Assembly: GCA_951394405.1 (NCBI GenBank)
Contig: OX596334.1
Span: forward strand, 2,852,001 to 2,916,000
From: Coprinellus micaceus
Lineage: Eukaryota > Basidiomycota > Agaricomycetes > Agaricales > Psathyrellaceae
DNA length: 64,000 nt
Reading direction: 5' to 3'
The notes beneath the pieces were generated by a model. That model was given only the letters and a program-made list of their open reading frames with translations, ran no database searches and was not told the DNA's origin. A program made the position numbers and the translations under genes. This document shows positions 35,754 through 47,731 of this stretch, piece after piece (the first letter of the stretch is position 1; each line of letters starts with the position of its first letter).

Positions 35754-36270
35754 TGCCACTTGGATTGAGGTGGGAAAGGGCGTAAAGAATACCCTTCGTA
35801 TGGGGACATATTTATACTCGCCGTAACGACAAAGGTAGAACCAGCCATAGGTCTGGGCACGCGGTAACGGGACGGAACATTCCCAAGTGGTGAATCTGTA
35901 CGAACGCTCAGCGCTTCCCGGGAAAACATCGGATAAACGAATCATGGCTTTCAAGCTCCATCACAACTTACATAGCACGCCATCCAATTGACCCTCTGCT
36001 CAAGAGCCAATGTGACGAGAGAGCCGGGAAGATTGGGGGTTACGAAAGTCCTTGGCGAGAAGCCCGTCCAAACACCTGACCAGGCGCCTTGCGCCTATAC
36101 GTATGGCAAGGCTACCAATTGCAAAGCCCCGGGGTAAGTCAGAACGAAAGAATTGACTGGAGTATTATAGTCTACCCAAGAGCTCACAGATATAAACGAT
36201 GTCCTCAGAAAGAATCGCAGAGTAAAAAAGCAGAGAGAACGATTAGACACAGCAGGCTATCAAAAAAAAC
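35754..36270. other. Intergenic region
   Basis: About 0.5 kb between the DUF1349 start and the ABCC stop, both minus strand. GC-rich hairpin GGCGCCTTGCGCC near 36083. Nothing else recognised. Confidence 0.5.
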
Positions 36271-39200
36271 CTAGGATATGGAGGAACTGGGAGCCGTCCC
36301 TACGAGTTCGTAAAGATGATCCTTATCCCCGCTTTCGTCAACCAGAGCTTTGAAGATTCCCTCGGGCTTAGCCAACAGTTCGGCAGGTGACGCGAACTCG
36401 ACCTTGAACGGCAGTCAGACACACGCTGGTGTACAAATGGATGATGTACTCACGATGTTTCCGGCGTCCAGGACCATCTGAAAGTGCAAAATAAAAGATC
36501 AGCTTCTTGACAAGTTTGAGGAGTGCCAGGTCACTCACGATTTTGTCCGCATCGATGATGGTCTGTAGACGATGGGCGATAGTCAGGACAGTCACGTCAG
36601 ATCCCAGCTCCCGTCGAAGGGTATTCTGAATGATATTGTCAGTCTCGTGGTCGATCGCGGACGTCGCTATGATGAGTGGAGTTAGGCATTCTGGATTTAT
36701 CGGCGGCCCAGTTAGAGTGACCACGCACCTTCATCGAGAATCAGCAATTTGCTCGACCGGATGATAGCCCTGGCGAGAGCAATGATTTGCCGCTGGCCGA
36801 CGGACACGTTGGATCCGCCACCTGCAATGTCCGTATCCAAAGTAAGGCGGCTTTCCCCTGCATCGTTGTGAGATGCGTAAAGGCCGGATGCCTTCAGGGC
36901 GGCATTGAGGGTGGCATCATCGTATTCATCGAAAGGGTCGAGATTGAAGCGCAACGTTCCTAAGAAGGCGTTAGTGGCAACCCGAGACAGTTCACCCTGG
37001 CATATTCACCGCTCAAGAGTTCAGGCTAGACAGGATGTCAGCTATGATTTCGCGGTCAGGGCCCTGAGAACTTACAATTTGGGGAATAATAGTGATTTTC
37101 GAACGGAGGGCATTGAGGTTGATCTTGCTGGTCTCCAGGTCATCAAAGTATACAGAACCTTCGGTGAGGATACATCTCAGCAAGGCCAATGTCAAAGAAC
37201 TCTGTGGTTCGTCAGTTCGATCGGCTCCGTCCACATCCCCGGTAGCCTACTCACCTTTCCGCTTCCAGTTCTCCCTACGACGCCGACTCGTTCACCAGCT
37301 CGGATATTGAACGTCAGTCCATGGAGAACGGTAGGGCCAGTCTATATGCATGGTTGAGAATGAGATGTTTGGCAATGTAATGCACGAGGCATCGCCTACA
37401 CGGACCTTGGAATACCGAGCGGTAAGATTCTCCACTTTGACATCACCACTCGTCGGCCATGCTGCAGGGGGTTTACCCTGTTCTGTAGGCTGAGGCTCTT
37501 GCTCAATTTCGGTATAGGCAACAATCCTCTCCAAGCTTGCGACTGACATCAGCCAATGCTTCGTGACGATAGAGCATGGACGCACCTGTTCGATTCAACT
37601 TGAAACAAGTTGTAGAGCCGAACCACGTAGAGGACAACCTGGCAAAACTCGACAGCACGGTTCAATGAGAACCCTACATTCGCCGCTGAAACTTTGGCCC
37701 CATATGTGAGATAGGTCGCCAAGGATGCTGTGAAAAGGGTCCCAAGGTAGTCGATGCGGACATTGATCCACCTGTTGAGATCGTAATTCATGCGAGAGAG
37801 CCTCACGTATTCGTCGAGGCGTTTTCGAAGCTCGGCTCTGTAATCCGACTGGACGCCATATGCTCGGAGAGTGACTGTGTTTGCACATATCAGAAATCTG
37901 GTCAGATATGGGAAGGGCCTCATATACATACCCAATCCGGACATGGCAGCACCAAAATGGGCCAACATCGGCGCCTTTGCGTTACTATACCAGTGTAAGC
38001 AACCAGAGGTGTCTCATGGGAGAGGCTGGACACTCACCTCATTTCCCTCCGTACAGACAGCTGAGCCTTGAGATACTTGCTGCCAACGTACATGCCGATC
38101 GCTGCGATGAACAGGCCCGGCAACGTGAATATTGGAACGAATATCACGGCGGAGATAAGATCGACAATCATGACCAAAAAGGTACTTTGGACACCTTCAT
38201 ACCACCGCATGAGCTGCCCGTCAACAGAATTGATGTCGAGAGTCATTCGTTGGACGATGCGGGAAACGGGTGTCTCGTCAAGCCATCTAAATGAAATCGA
38301 TGAAGAGGTGAATTCTGTGCCATTTTGAGGACAAACCCGACTAACCGGAGGGTGGCACCGAGAATGGAGTGAGATAAGATACTGTGGATCGACCGCGAAG
38401 CTCTCAGCTGCCCTAGAATGACCCAAATGTCGCGGGAAACATAGATGGCGACCATGAGGAGAGTCAGGGCAGCGTAGACGCCCATGTATCTGTTATCACG
38501 AGAACTCAGCATGGTTGCATACGGGAATCGTAATTGGACCGACCTGACGACAGGTATCTCGGATATGGGGAAGCGCTCGTATTGACTGCTCCAATATCCA
38601 AGGAACCATAGATTGAAGCTGCTCATGCTGTTCTCCAATATCGAGCCGCCAATCCACAGGGTAAAGAACAAACCGGCACGATTGCCGCCGAGAGCCTTGA
38701 GGAAGAAAACAATGGGTTTCCAGCCGACATTGCCTTCTTGAATTTCTTCGGCAAGGATGAGCTTTCCAGCAGCCTTCTTGTCCACTTCTTTCTCCTCCAG
38801 TGTAGACTCAAGCGCCTCGTCATCGGCCTTAATTGCTTCTTCGTCATGCTGAAGTTCGGCTTTGAGCGCAGGTTCGGAGGCGAGGATGGCTGAGAGGTCT
38901 TTTCCACGACTCGTTACGATGCCGTCGGGACTGACGGAAACGATGAGGTCTGCAAGGGGGCTAGCGAGTGCGATATTGTGGGTCTTGGAGTGGCTGATTT
39001 AGAGTGTGATCATTGACGACTGGCTTGGCGACTCACCACGAGGAGGATGGTTCGGTCTTTGACCAAATCACCTCTGAAGCATTTGTTGACGATCCACTTA
39101 GCGCTAGAGACACTGCTTAGCGAAAGGAAATCGCGTTGACTGCACTTGATTACTCACGTGTGAACATCCAGAGCTGCGAGCACATCATCCAGCAGAACGA

Positions 39201-42200
39201 TTGCAGCTTTTGAATAGATAGCCCTCGCAAGAGTCAATCGTGCCTTCTGACCGCCGCTACAAGGCGATCAGCCTTTTGTCGCGGGTGTAGGCCAAAGGAG
39301 GTTGCGTACCTGAGTGTCAATCCACGTTCTCCGACTTCAGTTTGGTCGCCCGCTTCAAACATCCCAAGGTCCTGTTCGAGTGCACACTGGTAAAGGACTG
39401 GGAATGATGGATAGTTAAACTGTTGGTACTTTTTTAAACGGAATCATGCCGGCGTAGACGTACCTGCTTTGTACCGCTCCTCGTCGTATGGAGAACCGAA
39501 GATAATGTTATCCCGGATGGTCTGGTTCAGGACCCAAGACTCTTGGACCGCGAAGGAGACGCCTCCGGCACGCGGCAAGCTGAATGACGAATCAGGGTGG
39601 GTCGGAACGAAGTGCATTTCACCTGCAAATATTTCTTAGTAGCTTTTGAAAGAGTAACTCTAATGGACCTACCAAGAAGGGCCATCAAGAGAGAAGTCTT
39701 TCCAGAGCCACTAATCCAGCGCGGCGTCAGGACGAGCGCAACTTAAGCAACAATAACGTACGTTGACCCAACAATCAAGTTGATTTTGCCCTTCGCAAAG
39801 GTGAGCTCGCCAGGCACTGTCAGGTTGAATCGAGAAGAGGGTGTATCAGTGCCCGACGTAGTCGATTCGGGAGTCCAAGAGAAGGTCGCATTTCTAAATC
39901 CGGTGAGATCCTCTTCAGAAACAGGGGCATCGTGAGACTCCTTCGAGTCGCCTTCGTCGTACGCGTCGAGGATCTCTGTGGTCTTGAAGAACGTGTTGAG
40001 TCGGTCGATGGAGACTTTCCCTAAATAATCGCGGGGGGACATCAGAGCTGCCACTGCCGCGCAGATCGCTTCAGGGCTCACCGCGAATGAACATGCTGAT
40101 GAAGTAATTTGTGGACATCATGCCGTTCCTCATTGTGTCGAATAGGATCATGCTCGAGAACACCTTCGCAGCTACGAAAACGGATGAAAGGGGATTCAGG
40201 AACCAAACAAGAATTCAAACGAACCGGTCAGCTCCATCTTCATCACCAAGGTTGCCGTCGCATACGTCGTGAGCATGGTAATGGTCGGGATGATATAGCT
40301 GGGAGCATTAGGGGGAGATAAATGATTCAATGGTTCGAAGCGCGTCTCCGAGAACTTACTTGATGGTTTGGATCAACAGCTCAAGAACCTATATCGGAAG
40401 TCAATATCGGGCCTTTGAGGGATCGACGCACGGAGCACTGACTTTACCCTTCCAAACCCACTTGAGCTCGTCTTCACGGCGCTCATCAATACGAGCTTGT
40501 ATTTTTTCTTCCCAGCCGAACATCTTGATCATCCTCAGAACATTCAGAGACTCCGTAACCGTTTGCGTCCGGTTATCGGTCTGTGCAATGCCTGTAAGCA
40601 GAAGATATAGAGCGAGAACAAAGTAGCCTGCCTTCTTCATCTTTTCATCTTCCACGCCTGAAGCGAGGGAGGTGAGCCACCCCGGAACGGGGAGCAAGAT
40701 GACCATCACCGCCAACCCGACGAGTGCACTGGAGACATCATCAGCCAAAGGCCGAGCCAGTTGGACCGTACTGACCTCCAGCCAAGAAGAACGTAGAGGA
40801 AGATTCCGCTACCGATAATCTCAATAGGAGTGTCCCAAACTAGGAGTGAGAGTATCAGTCCACATGCACTCGAAGTGCGCATCAGAGTGGCACGCACGAA
40901 GGATAGTTAAATCTCTGGCCGTCACGATGTTGTTCAAGTCGATCGTCACCAAATTTGTGAGCCTTCCGATGAAGCTGGACGCGTTCTTGCCCTTTGGCTT
41001 TGGTGAGTCTCCATCTTCACCTGCAGGCGCATCCTCTGAGGTTTCCGCCTTCACTCGAACTCGAAGGCTGTAATCAAATACGAGCTGCGTCAAAATGGAT
41101 TCCGTGTGGGCGAGCGCGCGGGTCATGGTGATGATGTAGTATTGAAAGCACGTCGTCCCCACGAGAGGAGCCAGCAGCATCACAACAATCCACACCCAAG
41201 GTTTGAAGCCGGTCGTTTCCTTTCCGCCAGACTCGAGCAGGCTGGGAAACTCATTAGCCTTTGACCGTCATAGCCTTGACTCGAGAAACATACGTAAGAA
41301 GTCGATTGACGGCGAGCGGCGACAAGAATTTCGTCGCCGGATAGATGGTCATCATCGCTATGGCCTTGAAGTATGCGAATCCTAAAAAAGCACCTCAATG
41401 AGCATTCGTTCGCATATACGATATCGTTGCCCATACTAAAGCATGCAAGTAGTCTGAAGACGATATGCCGGCCCTTGCGGACTTTCGCAGGAGTCAAATA
41501 CTAGGCAACGAATCAGGTGAGCAATGTGCAGAAGGTCAAGCGAGCGTACAGGTTCTGCATGTTTAACGAGATCTTCCGCCCTGTCGTAGTCGGCCAGTGG
41601 CGGTAGCTCAGACGCTGCAAGGTGTGAGACCTTTCCAGCAGCCTCAATGACGGGGGTGAGATAGCTGTAGGTATGAAACGAAATGAGAGATGCAGTTTGT
41701 TCGGGATGAGGCTCTTTCTCAGGGCGCTGTCAAGGAGTTGTCAATTCAAGGGCACAGAGACCTATATAATTGAGACGGTACCTTTGGGTCGATAGGGGTG
41801 TAGACACTCGGGATGAAAAGAGGGATAAAGGCGACGGTGAAAGCCAGCGCTCCAAGCTTCGCCCACATCAGCCATCCCTCGGCGATGTCAAGGGGCTGTT
41901 TCGTGTATGTCGCGAGGGGCCAGATATTCCTGTATGAGTACACTCCCAGTTCCGAGAGCAAAACGGCAATGTTATGGCGAATCAATCCTTTCCTGCAAGA
42001 CTGGGAGGAGATGGCAGCGGAAGCGAGGAGCAGCGCATACACCTGGGCATGTCGTGAGACCAGGATAGCCCAATGAACGCCAGTGTCGAACTCACATTCG
42101 CGGCCAACACGGACTCTTGTACGCGTCCAGCGCCCGAAAAATCCCAAGGGCGCGCCCCAGACACCAATCTAGCCAGAGGGGGGGACCAGAGGGCGACTAA

Positions 42201-42548
42201 AGCTGCACAACCAAAAAGTCTCGCCAGCATGAACGAGAACACCACAGCTCCCCCATTCCGCTTCACAATGCTAGTCGACGAGCGCTCTTCCTCCCCATAT
42301 GCGTCGTTGCCCTCCTCCGACCTATGCGACTTGAACGCGTAGCTGGTCACAGCTTGGGCGAGAAGCGCGCCGGCGGACAGTACCGCGACCCAGAACGGGA
42401 TGAACGCGTATTCGTTGTTACTTTGAACTCTGTGAGTCCGATGTAAAGTGTGGAGGTGGAACTTATGAGCTGACCCTTTTGCTACGCTGAGAATCGTGCG
42501 CAGATAGCCTTGGTCGTCGAGCGGCCATTGGGCCTGAAACGAGCCCAT
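36271..42548 (-). CDS. ABCC-type (MRP) multidrug transporter, full length
   Basis: Full ABC exporter of subfamily C with many small introns. The start at 42548 ([16 protein letters not shown]) opens an N-terminal hydrophobic TMD0-like region (42420-41750). TMD1 covers about 41600-40350. NBD1 has its Walker A Gly-Ser-Gly-Lys-Thr in a small exon near 39700, signature [17 protein letters not shown] near 39250, and Walker B LLDDV. TMD2 is near 38700-37550. NBD2 has [11 protein letters not shown] near 37260, signature [19 protein letters not shown] near 36800, LLILDE and the H-loop region TIAHRLQTI near 36570. NBD1 has Asp where NBD2 has the catalytic Glu, the normal ABCC asymmetry. The C-terminus ends SSSIS at 36271. 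Glutathione conjugates, pigments or drugs are family substrates; the exact one is unknown. Plasma or vacuolar membrane. Confidence 0.9.
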
Positions 42549-43087
42549 GATGGTGTTGGAGAGAAACCGCTCACTCCTTCTGAAGTGGGGCTCTTCAAGA
42601 GGGACGGTACCCTTTAAACTGGTTACGGCTCTATCTCTTCTACCGCGTGCAAGGTGTGAAATGTTGCCATTTGGTTTGTTGTGAGCGCGTGGATAGGTTG
42701 GTCGCCCGGTAACAGTCGGCGATTGACAGATAATTATAGAACTCTTCCAGTCTTCCACGCGCCCAACCAGCTCAAATCCTCTCAAATCTCGAGTCACCTT
42801 TTAGGTTCCGCAGTAAGTGGGGGCTCTTCGTATCAGGGCACATTTAGAAGCTGCCTGCAATGACTCGACCCTATTCAAAGGAGGTTCTGAGTGCTGTTGA
42901 AACATTGATTGTGATCTTCTCCGGCTCGCCTTATCCGGGAAGAATGTAATAATAATACACTGGAATCCTCGTCCGGGGCCTGCTATTAGACAGTATCTCT
43001 ATTATGTATAACCTACAGCAATCGTTTGTCCACACGAAGGAACGAGAAGGGGTCAGTGTCACGGAGTTTCCATTCTGAGGAGTTCCC
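42549..43087. other. Intergenic region
   Basis: About 0.54 kb between the ABCC start and the makorin-like stop, both minus strand. No gene or structured element recognised. Confidence 0.5.
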
Positions 43088-45418
43088 TCATTCCCTCCCT
43101 GCGTCTCCGTCGTGGTGCTGCAGTAGCGAAGAGGCAACCAGTTCAGACTCGCCTTGGGAAGGGGCCTCAGCGACCCCTGCGCGCGTGTCCGTTCTAAGCT
43201 CAGTCGGGACACTCACAGCAGGGTTGGGGGCAGATTTCGCATTGGAGGAGGGAGACCCGGCGGTGCGAAGGCGGCTCGAAGTGTTGGGTGACGTTGTTGG
43301 AGCTAGTACAGGTAAAGCAGGTTCCGCGAGCGGTACGGCAGCGGTGTTGACACTGGGGCCAGGGGAATCGGGAGAAATGTCGAGAGAAGATGTTGAATCT
43401 GCCGAAGTCCAGACGACTCGTCCCCGTCCATCGGTCACGAAAGGTGGCGGTGGGCTGGAAGTCGTTGACACGGTATGAGGTACCGTTAAGTCGTCTTCAG
43501 GGTTGGGAGGAGGGGAATCCAATCCAATGCTGGACTGCGTTTCGGAGACCGGTATCAGAGGCGGAGGCCCATCTGCGTCGGGGGTGGATGGACTAGAAGC
43601 CCCAGCAGCGGACCTTCCCGCATAACGTGCCAAAACGGCCTCCTGCCAATCAGGTGTGCCATCCTCATAATCTGAATCGTCATCACTGTCATCGAAAGAG
43701 TCGGGTTCATATTCCTCTTCACTCGAGTTCGAGATGCTTTGGAGTTCGGGCATGTCATCGTCACTGGCCAGATCATCCGTAAAAGGAGGGGGCCGAGTTG
43801 CGTGCGTGCGTGATCGCGAACCTGAGAACGGATGCGGCAATGGTTGGTCAGAAGGAGTGGGAGACCGGCTGAAGGGGTTCATGGTCCTCGCATTAGCCGT
43901 TTGCAGGATATCTATTGAAGCTAGCATTTGGTCTGTCTGAATGGAAAGGTCAGAACAATGGTGCAGCACAGTGAAGGTGCTCGGACGCACCAGGTTCGCT
44001 AGCCTTTCAATAGATTCTCCATCTTCAGCCACATGGTTCGCTCCTTGCCTCAAACGGCCTTGCAGGCTCTGCACTGTCGCTCCGATGCGGTCTAATGTTG
44101 CACCAGTGTTCAGTGCCTCGTTCAAAGCTTCGAGCGATCGCCCGATGTCATGCACAGTATCAGATGACAACTGCCTCCTCCCCTCTCCTGCCAGGGTGGG
44201 CTCGGTTCGGTTCGGTACAGGAAATGGCGCAGAGGCATCCGGCTGCTGGCTTGCATTCCGTGGTCCTGATGGAATTCGACCCATGGTGACCTCGAAACCT
44301 GTTGGCCGGGTCATACCAACCCGCCTGACTCGCTGAAGGCCAATGCTGGATAGGGCCATGGCAGGGGCGAAAAGTTCTGGAAAGGGCAAATCGATGTCGA
44401 AAGGCAAGCCAAAGAGTCTTCCGTCGTCAGCATCAGAGTCGGTGAAGACAAAGACATTGTTGTTTGGGCGCCTGCGTAGGCCATACCGCTAATACAGGCG
44501 CGTTAGAGCGCAGCCAGCTCAATGATTGTGGGATACTCACTCGCATCCAGACTGCAGCGCCTTCTCGGAATAGATGCATTGTCCCGTCCGCTTTCTCATG
44601 CTTATAGAAGCAGTCCTTTCCAAAAGGGCACATAGGTTGCTGCTGGCTTTTCGTCCGCTCGAAGTACCGACATTGAACCTTGCCCATGCTCTCCTTGTAT
44701 TGTCCGACGACGACCTCCTTCTGTTCCGTCCCATGCTTAATGAAAGTCGAGGAAGGGGTGATAAAGTTGGAGGATTCTCGGCACATAGGACACTTCTTGT
44801 TATTGCCCGAAACAACTAGGTCTGCGCTCTTGGATTTCCGATCCCTCCACTCTCGAATGCACTAAGTTGTCCATGTAAGCAAACGCGAGGGGCGGTCGAG
44901 GTAGTCAAGTGCTCACCGAGATGCAGAAAATATGGTTACACCCCGAGAGTAGGCCATATGTAGTAGGCTTCTCATAACAAATCGAGCACAATGGATCGGC
45001 CTCCGAGTCTGACTCTTCATCCACTGCACACTTCCCCTTTCCGTCTATTGGCTTGGACGTTTCTGGGACGTGTTGATACCAGCATTCCTCTCCACGTTTA
45101 CAAAAGCCTATAGTCGCTGTCAGTGGAAACGGAGGAACGAGGCCAGGGTTACGCACCCCTTGCGAAGTATCGGCAACGCTTCGCTTGATCGTAGGGTGTA
45201 AGCAACGGTGCATATTGGGGGGACGCGTCCCTGGCACTCCCTTCCACCCCTACTTCAGCTGAAGACAGCTCTCCATGAAGAAATTTGCATTTATCGCCAG
45301 CAAAGCACCCTCTCGGGGAGTTGTAGTATCGGCATGTGCCTCTGGGTTTGTGGGTCTGGGGTCGGATTCTTGTCGTGGTTGAAGCTGAGGAGGTCGTTGC
45401 TGACATTAATATCGTCAA
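43088..45418 (-). CDS. Makorin-like CCCH/RING E3 ubiquitin ligase with long tail
   Basis: Starts at 45418 or the in-frame ATG at 45406 (MSATTSSASTTTRIRP). Zinc finger 1 is CRYYNSPRGCFAGDKCKFLH (CCCH). After an intron, zinc finger 2 is GFCKRGEECWYQH. A C3HC4 RING follows: CSICYEKPTTYGLLSGCNHIFC, then CIREWRDRKSK across an intron and KKCPMCRESSNF. After the RING, another CCCH finger reads MCPFGKDCFYKH near 44610. This order, CCCH-CCCH-RING-CCCH, is the makorin layout, so the product should be an RNA-binding E3 ligase. The last 440 residues (44410-43088) are low complexity, acidic and Ser/Pro-rich, and are much longer than the tail of animal makorins. Divergent from HFI1. Confidence 0.9.
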
Positions 45419-45700
45419 AAGTAGAGGGCTCTAGGGTGAGGTGCCGTCCTCGACGATGGGATTCAGTGGTGAAGGGGAAGACTGGAGGTGGAGGTGGGCA
45501 AGGTGAACCTCCCGAGGCCGAGCCATCAAATCCCACGTATCACGTGAGGTAATTAGCCGGACACGGCGAGGAGGTGGTCTTACCCTTCCTCCTCCAGGTA
45601 GTCCACCTGCCACACCCTTCATCCCCCCAAACTGGCACAATATAACCATCAAGTCTGACGTGTAACGTGTAGGAGGTCACAGACGCTGCAAATCCCGAAA
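45419..45700. promoter_or_regulatory. Bidirectional promoter, makorin-like / HFI1
   Basis: 282 bp between the start codons of two divergent nuclear-function genes; both promoters must lie here. No TATA box seen; pyrimidine-rich patches near 45590-45650. Confidence 0.5.
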
Positions 45701-47151
45701 ATGTCCTTGGATTCAACCGGCAACCTCAAGCAACAACTAGTCACGCATCTTGGTCCCAAGGCGCCTATTTACTTTGAGTCCCTCCAGGCATTCGTGGCAG
45801 GGAAGATCTCGCGTGGAGAATTCGAGGATACGGTCAAGCAGGTCCTCACTTCTTCAGCATTACGTGAGTACAGACCAGGGTGCTGAATGCGACTCTCACC
45901 CGCATCCACAGTCCAGGTCCATAATGCCCTGATTATCTCGCTATTCGACGCTACCGCCGCCTACAAGCGGAGTGCAGCAACAGCAGCAGTCCAGTCCCAA
46001 GAACAGACCGCTACGCCGCCCCCAACCACGGCTGCAAAGCCACCCCCGAGGAAACGGCGACGGACCTTGCTACCTTACCAAGGGCCTGGAGTCTCCGAAG
46101 ATGCGAGAAGCCTCCGAAGCATGAGGCTGAAACGCTGGGTTTTGGCAATGGGGAGGAAGGAAAGAGAGCGCGTCAAGGCGCTGTACCGCGTTACCATTGG
46201 CCCAACTCCACCTCCTGTAACCCCGCCGGCACCTAACCAAGGAGCTCCAATGGTCGTAGACGGCCAACCACAACCGCCTTTGCCTGTCATTGCTCAACCG
46301 CAGCAACCTATATCCTCAGCAGTGCCGAATATATCACATCCACCGGTGGAAGAAATCCAATCTGAAAGAGGGGTGATGTTGCTGTCCGAGCGAGGTGGTG
46401 AGTGACATGGTTGCACGACTCCAGCTCAGTAACTGCTTTTTTTGCTGATCTTTAACCGACCTAACTCAGGACCCCCAGGCGGTCGCCCGCCTATCCAGCT
46501 CCATTCTTCAACCCGGGCACCGACGGTACAGCACATCGCAGACCGTATCAACCTGACATGTGCCCAGTACAACCTTTCTATGCCGTCTCGGTCTGTCGCG
46601 GCGCTTATGAGCCTTGCGTGCGAGGCAAAGCTCAAGCAACTAATCACTCACGCGATCACTCTTACCCTCTCTTCTCAAGCTATCAGCTCTATCACCCCCA
46701 CCACTTCCCTGAGCTCTGCAAATCCGTTTGTGTCAATAGTTGCGTCCTCAAGTTCCCAGATAGACGCTTCGTCGTCGTCATTGGGAGGGAACGCACACAG
46801 CCAGACATCGCTCCCATCACTCGCATCGAGTTCAACCCTTCACCACATTCCCCAGAGGACACCTGTCCTCACCACTGCGGCGTTTCAATCGCTGTTCACA
46901 CTGTATCCGGCAAGTCTGCCCAACAATTCCGCCTCAGCAATGCGCCTCTCAGCCATACCGACTGCTGTGGTACGTTTAAATATGTGATCATCAGTGCTGG
47001 GATCATCGCTGACTATCCATCGAAAAAGGATGATGAAACGGACGACCTGCCCGTTCTCAAAGATCGCGAAGTGCGAGACCAAAGATGGCAGATAATGGCT
47101 CTCCTGGCAGAGAGAAGTGCTGTGAAGGAAGCGCTCAAATCCGTTAGGTGA
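45701..47151 (+). CDS. HFI1: SAGA complex subunit Hfi1/Ada1 (Tad1 family)
   Basis: Core architectural subunit of the SAGA transcription coactivator, carrying a histone-fold region that pairs with Taf12. The start MSLDSTGNLKQQLVTHLG at 45701 and YFESLQAFVAGKISRGEFED match the SAGA-Tad1 domain, continuing after an intron as VHNALIISLFDATAAYKRS. A basic stretch PPPRKRRRTLLPYQGP follows, then RSMRLKRWVLAMGRKERERV. An intron ends at GPPGGRPPIQLHSSTRAP. The histone-fold-like part is CAQYNLSMPSRSVAALMSLA and EAKLKQLITHAITLTL near 46560-46680. The last exon ends DQRWQIMALLAERSAVKEAL, then a short tail with the stop at 47151. Three introns, all GT-AG. Confidence 0.9.
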
Positions 47152-47731
47152 GAAGATATGATTGCAACCCCGTTTGAATGCGCCGGTGGACTTTGTCCCC
47201 CATTCCCAACCCAATCCATACCCCATGACAATTGTCTTTCGTGATACCCCGCTCCCCCGTACATATGGATACATGTGCTCCCCTTGTAGGATCCGCGAGC
47301 TTGCATTGTTCTTCTGTTTTCCTTTCGTCGACCAAGATCACCGGCCTCTTTCCCTGCTCACACTCCATGTTTCTTGCAGCTCCACAGCTGCAGCCTCTGC
47401 TACTCTCGCTACGACGGACTCTCTATTATGATCAGGAGTGTAGACGTACTATGTTGTACATTATGATGACTCGATGGCGATAGCGTAGAAGCTGAGGGTG
47501 TCCACCTCGCTTAACCATACGTAGAGACGTTGTGGGTCCCTATTCTGTGCATATGTTTGTGAGCTTCCTACCAAGAACAAAAGGCCTTTCTGGAGCCCCT
47601 GTCTTGTTCCGTGGGACTTTCACGCTGATGGCGTCTGTTGAATTGCCGATGATTCTCTCTTCAATACGCTCATGATACCTGAATGAACCCCCCATGCAGT
47701 ACGACCGACTCAATCTCCGTATCCTATTTCA
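47152..47731. other. Intergenic region
   Basis: About 0.58 kb between HFI1 and the ligase start, same strand. Frames on both strands at 47160-47480 lack recognisable content. Confidence 0.5.
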
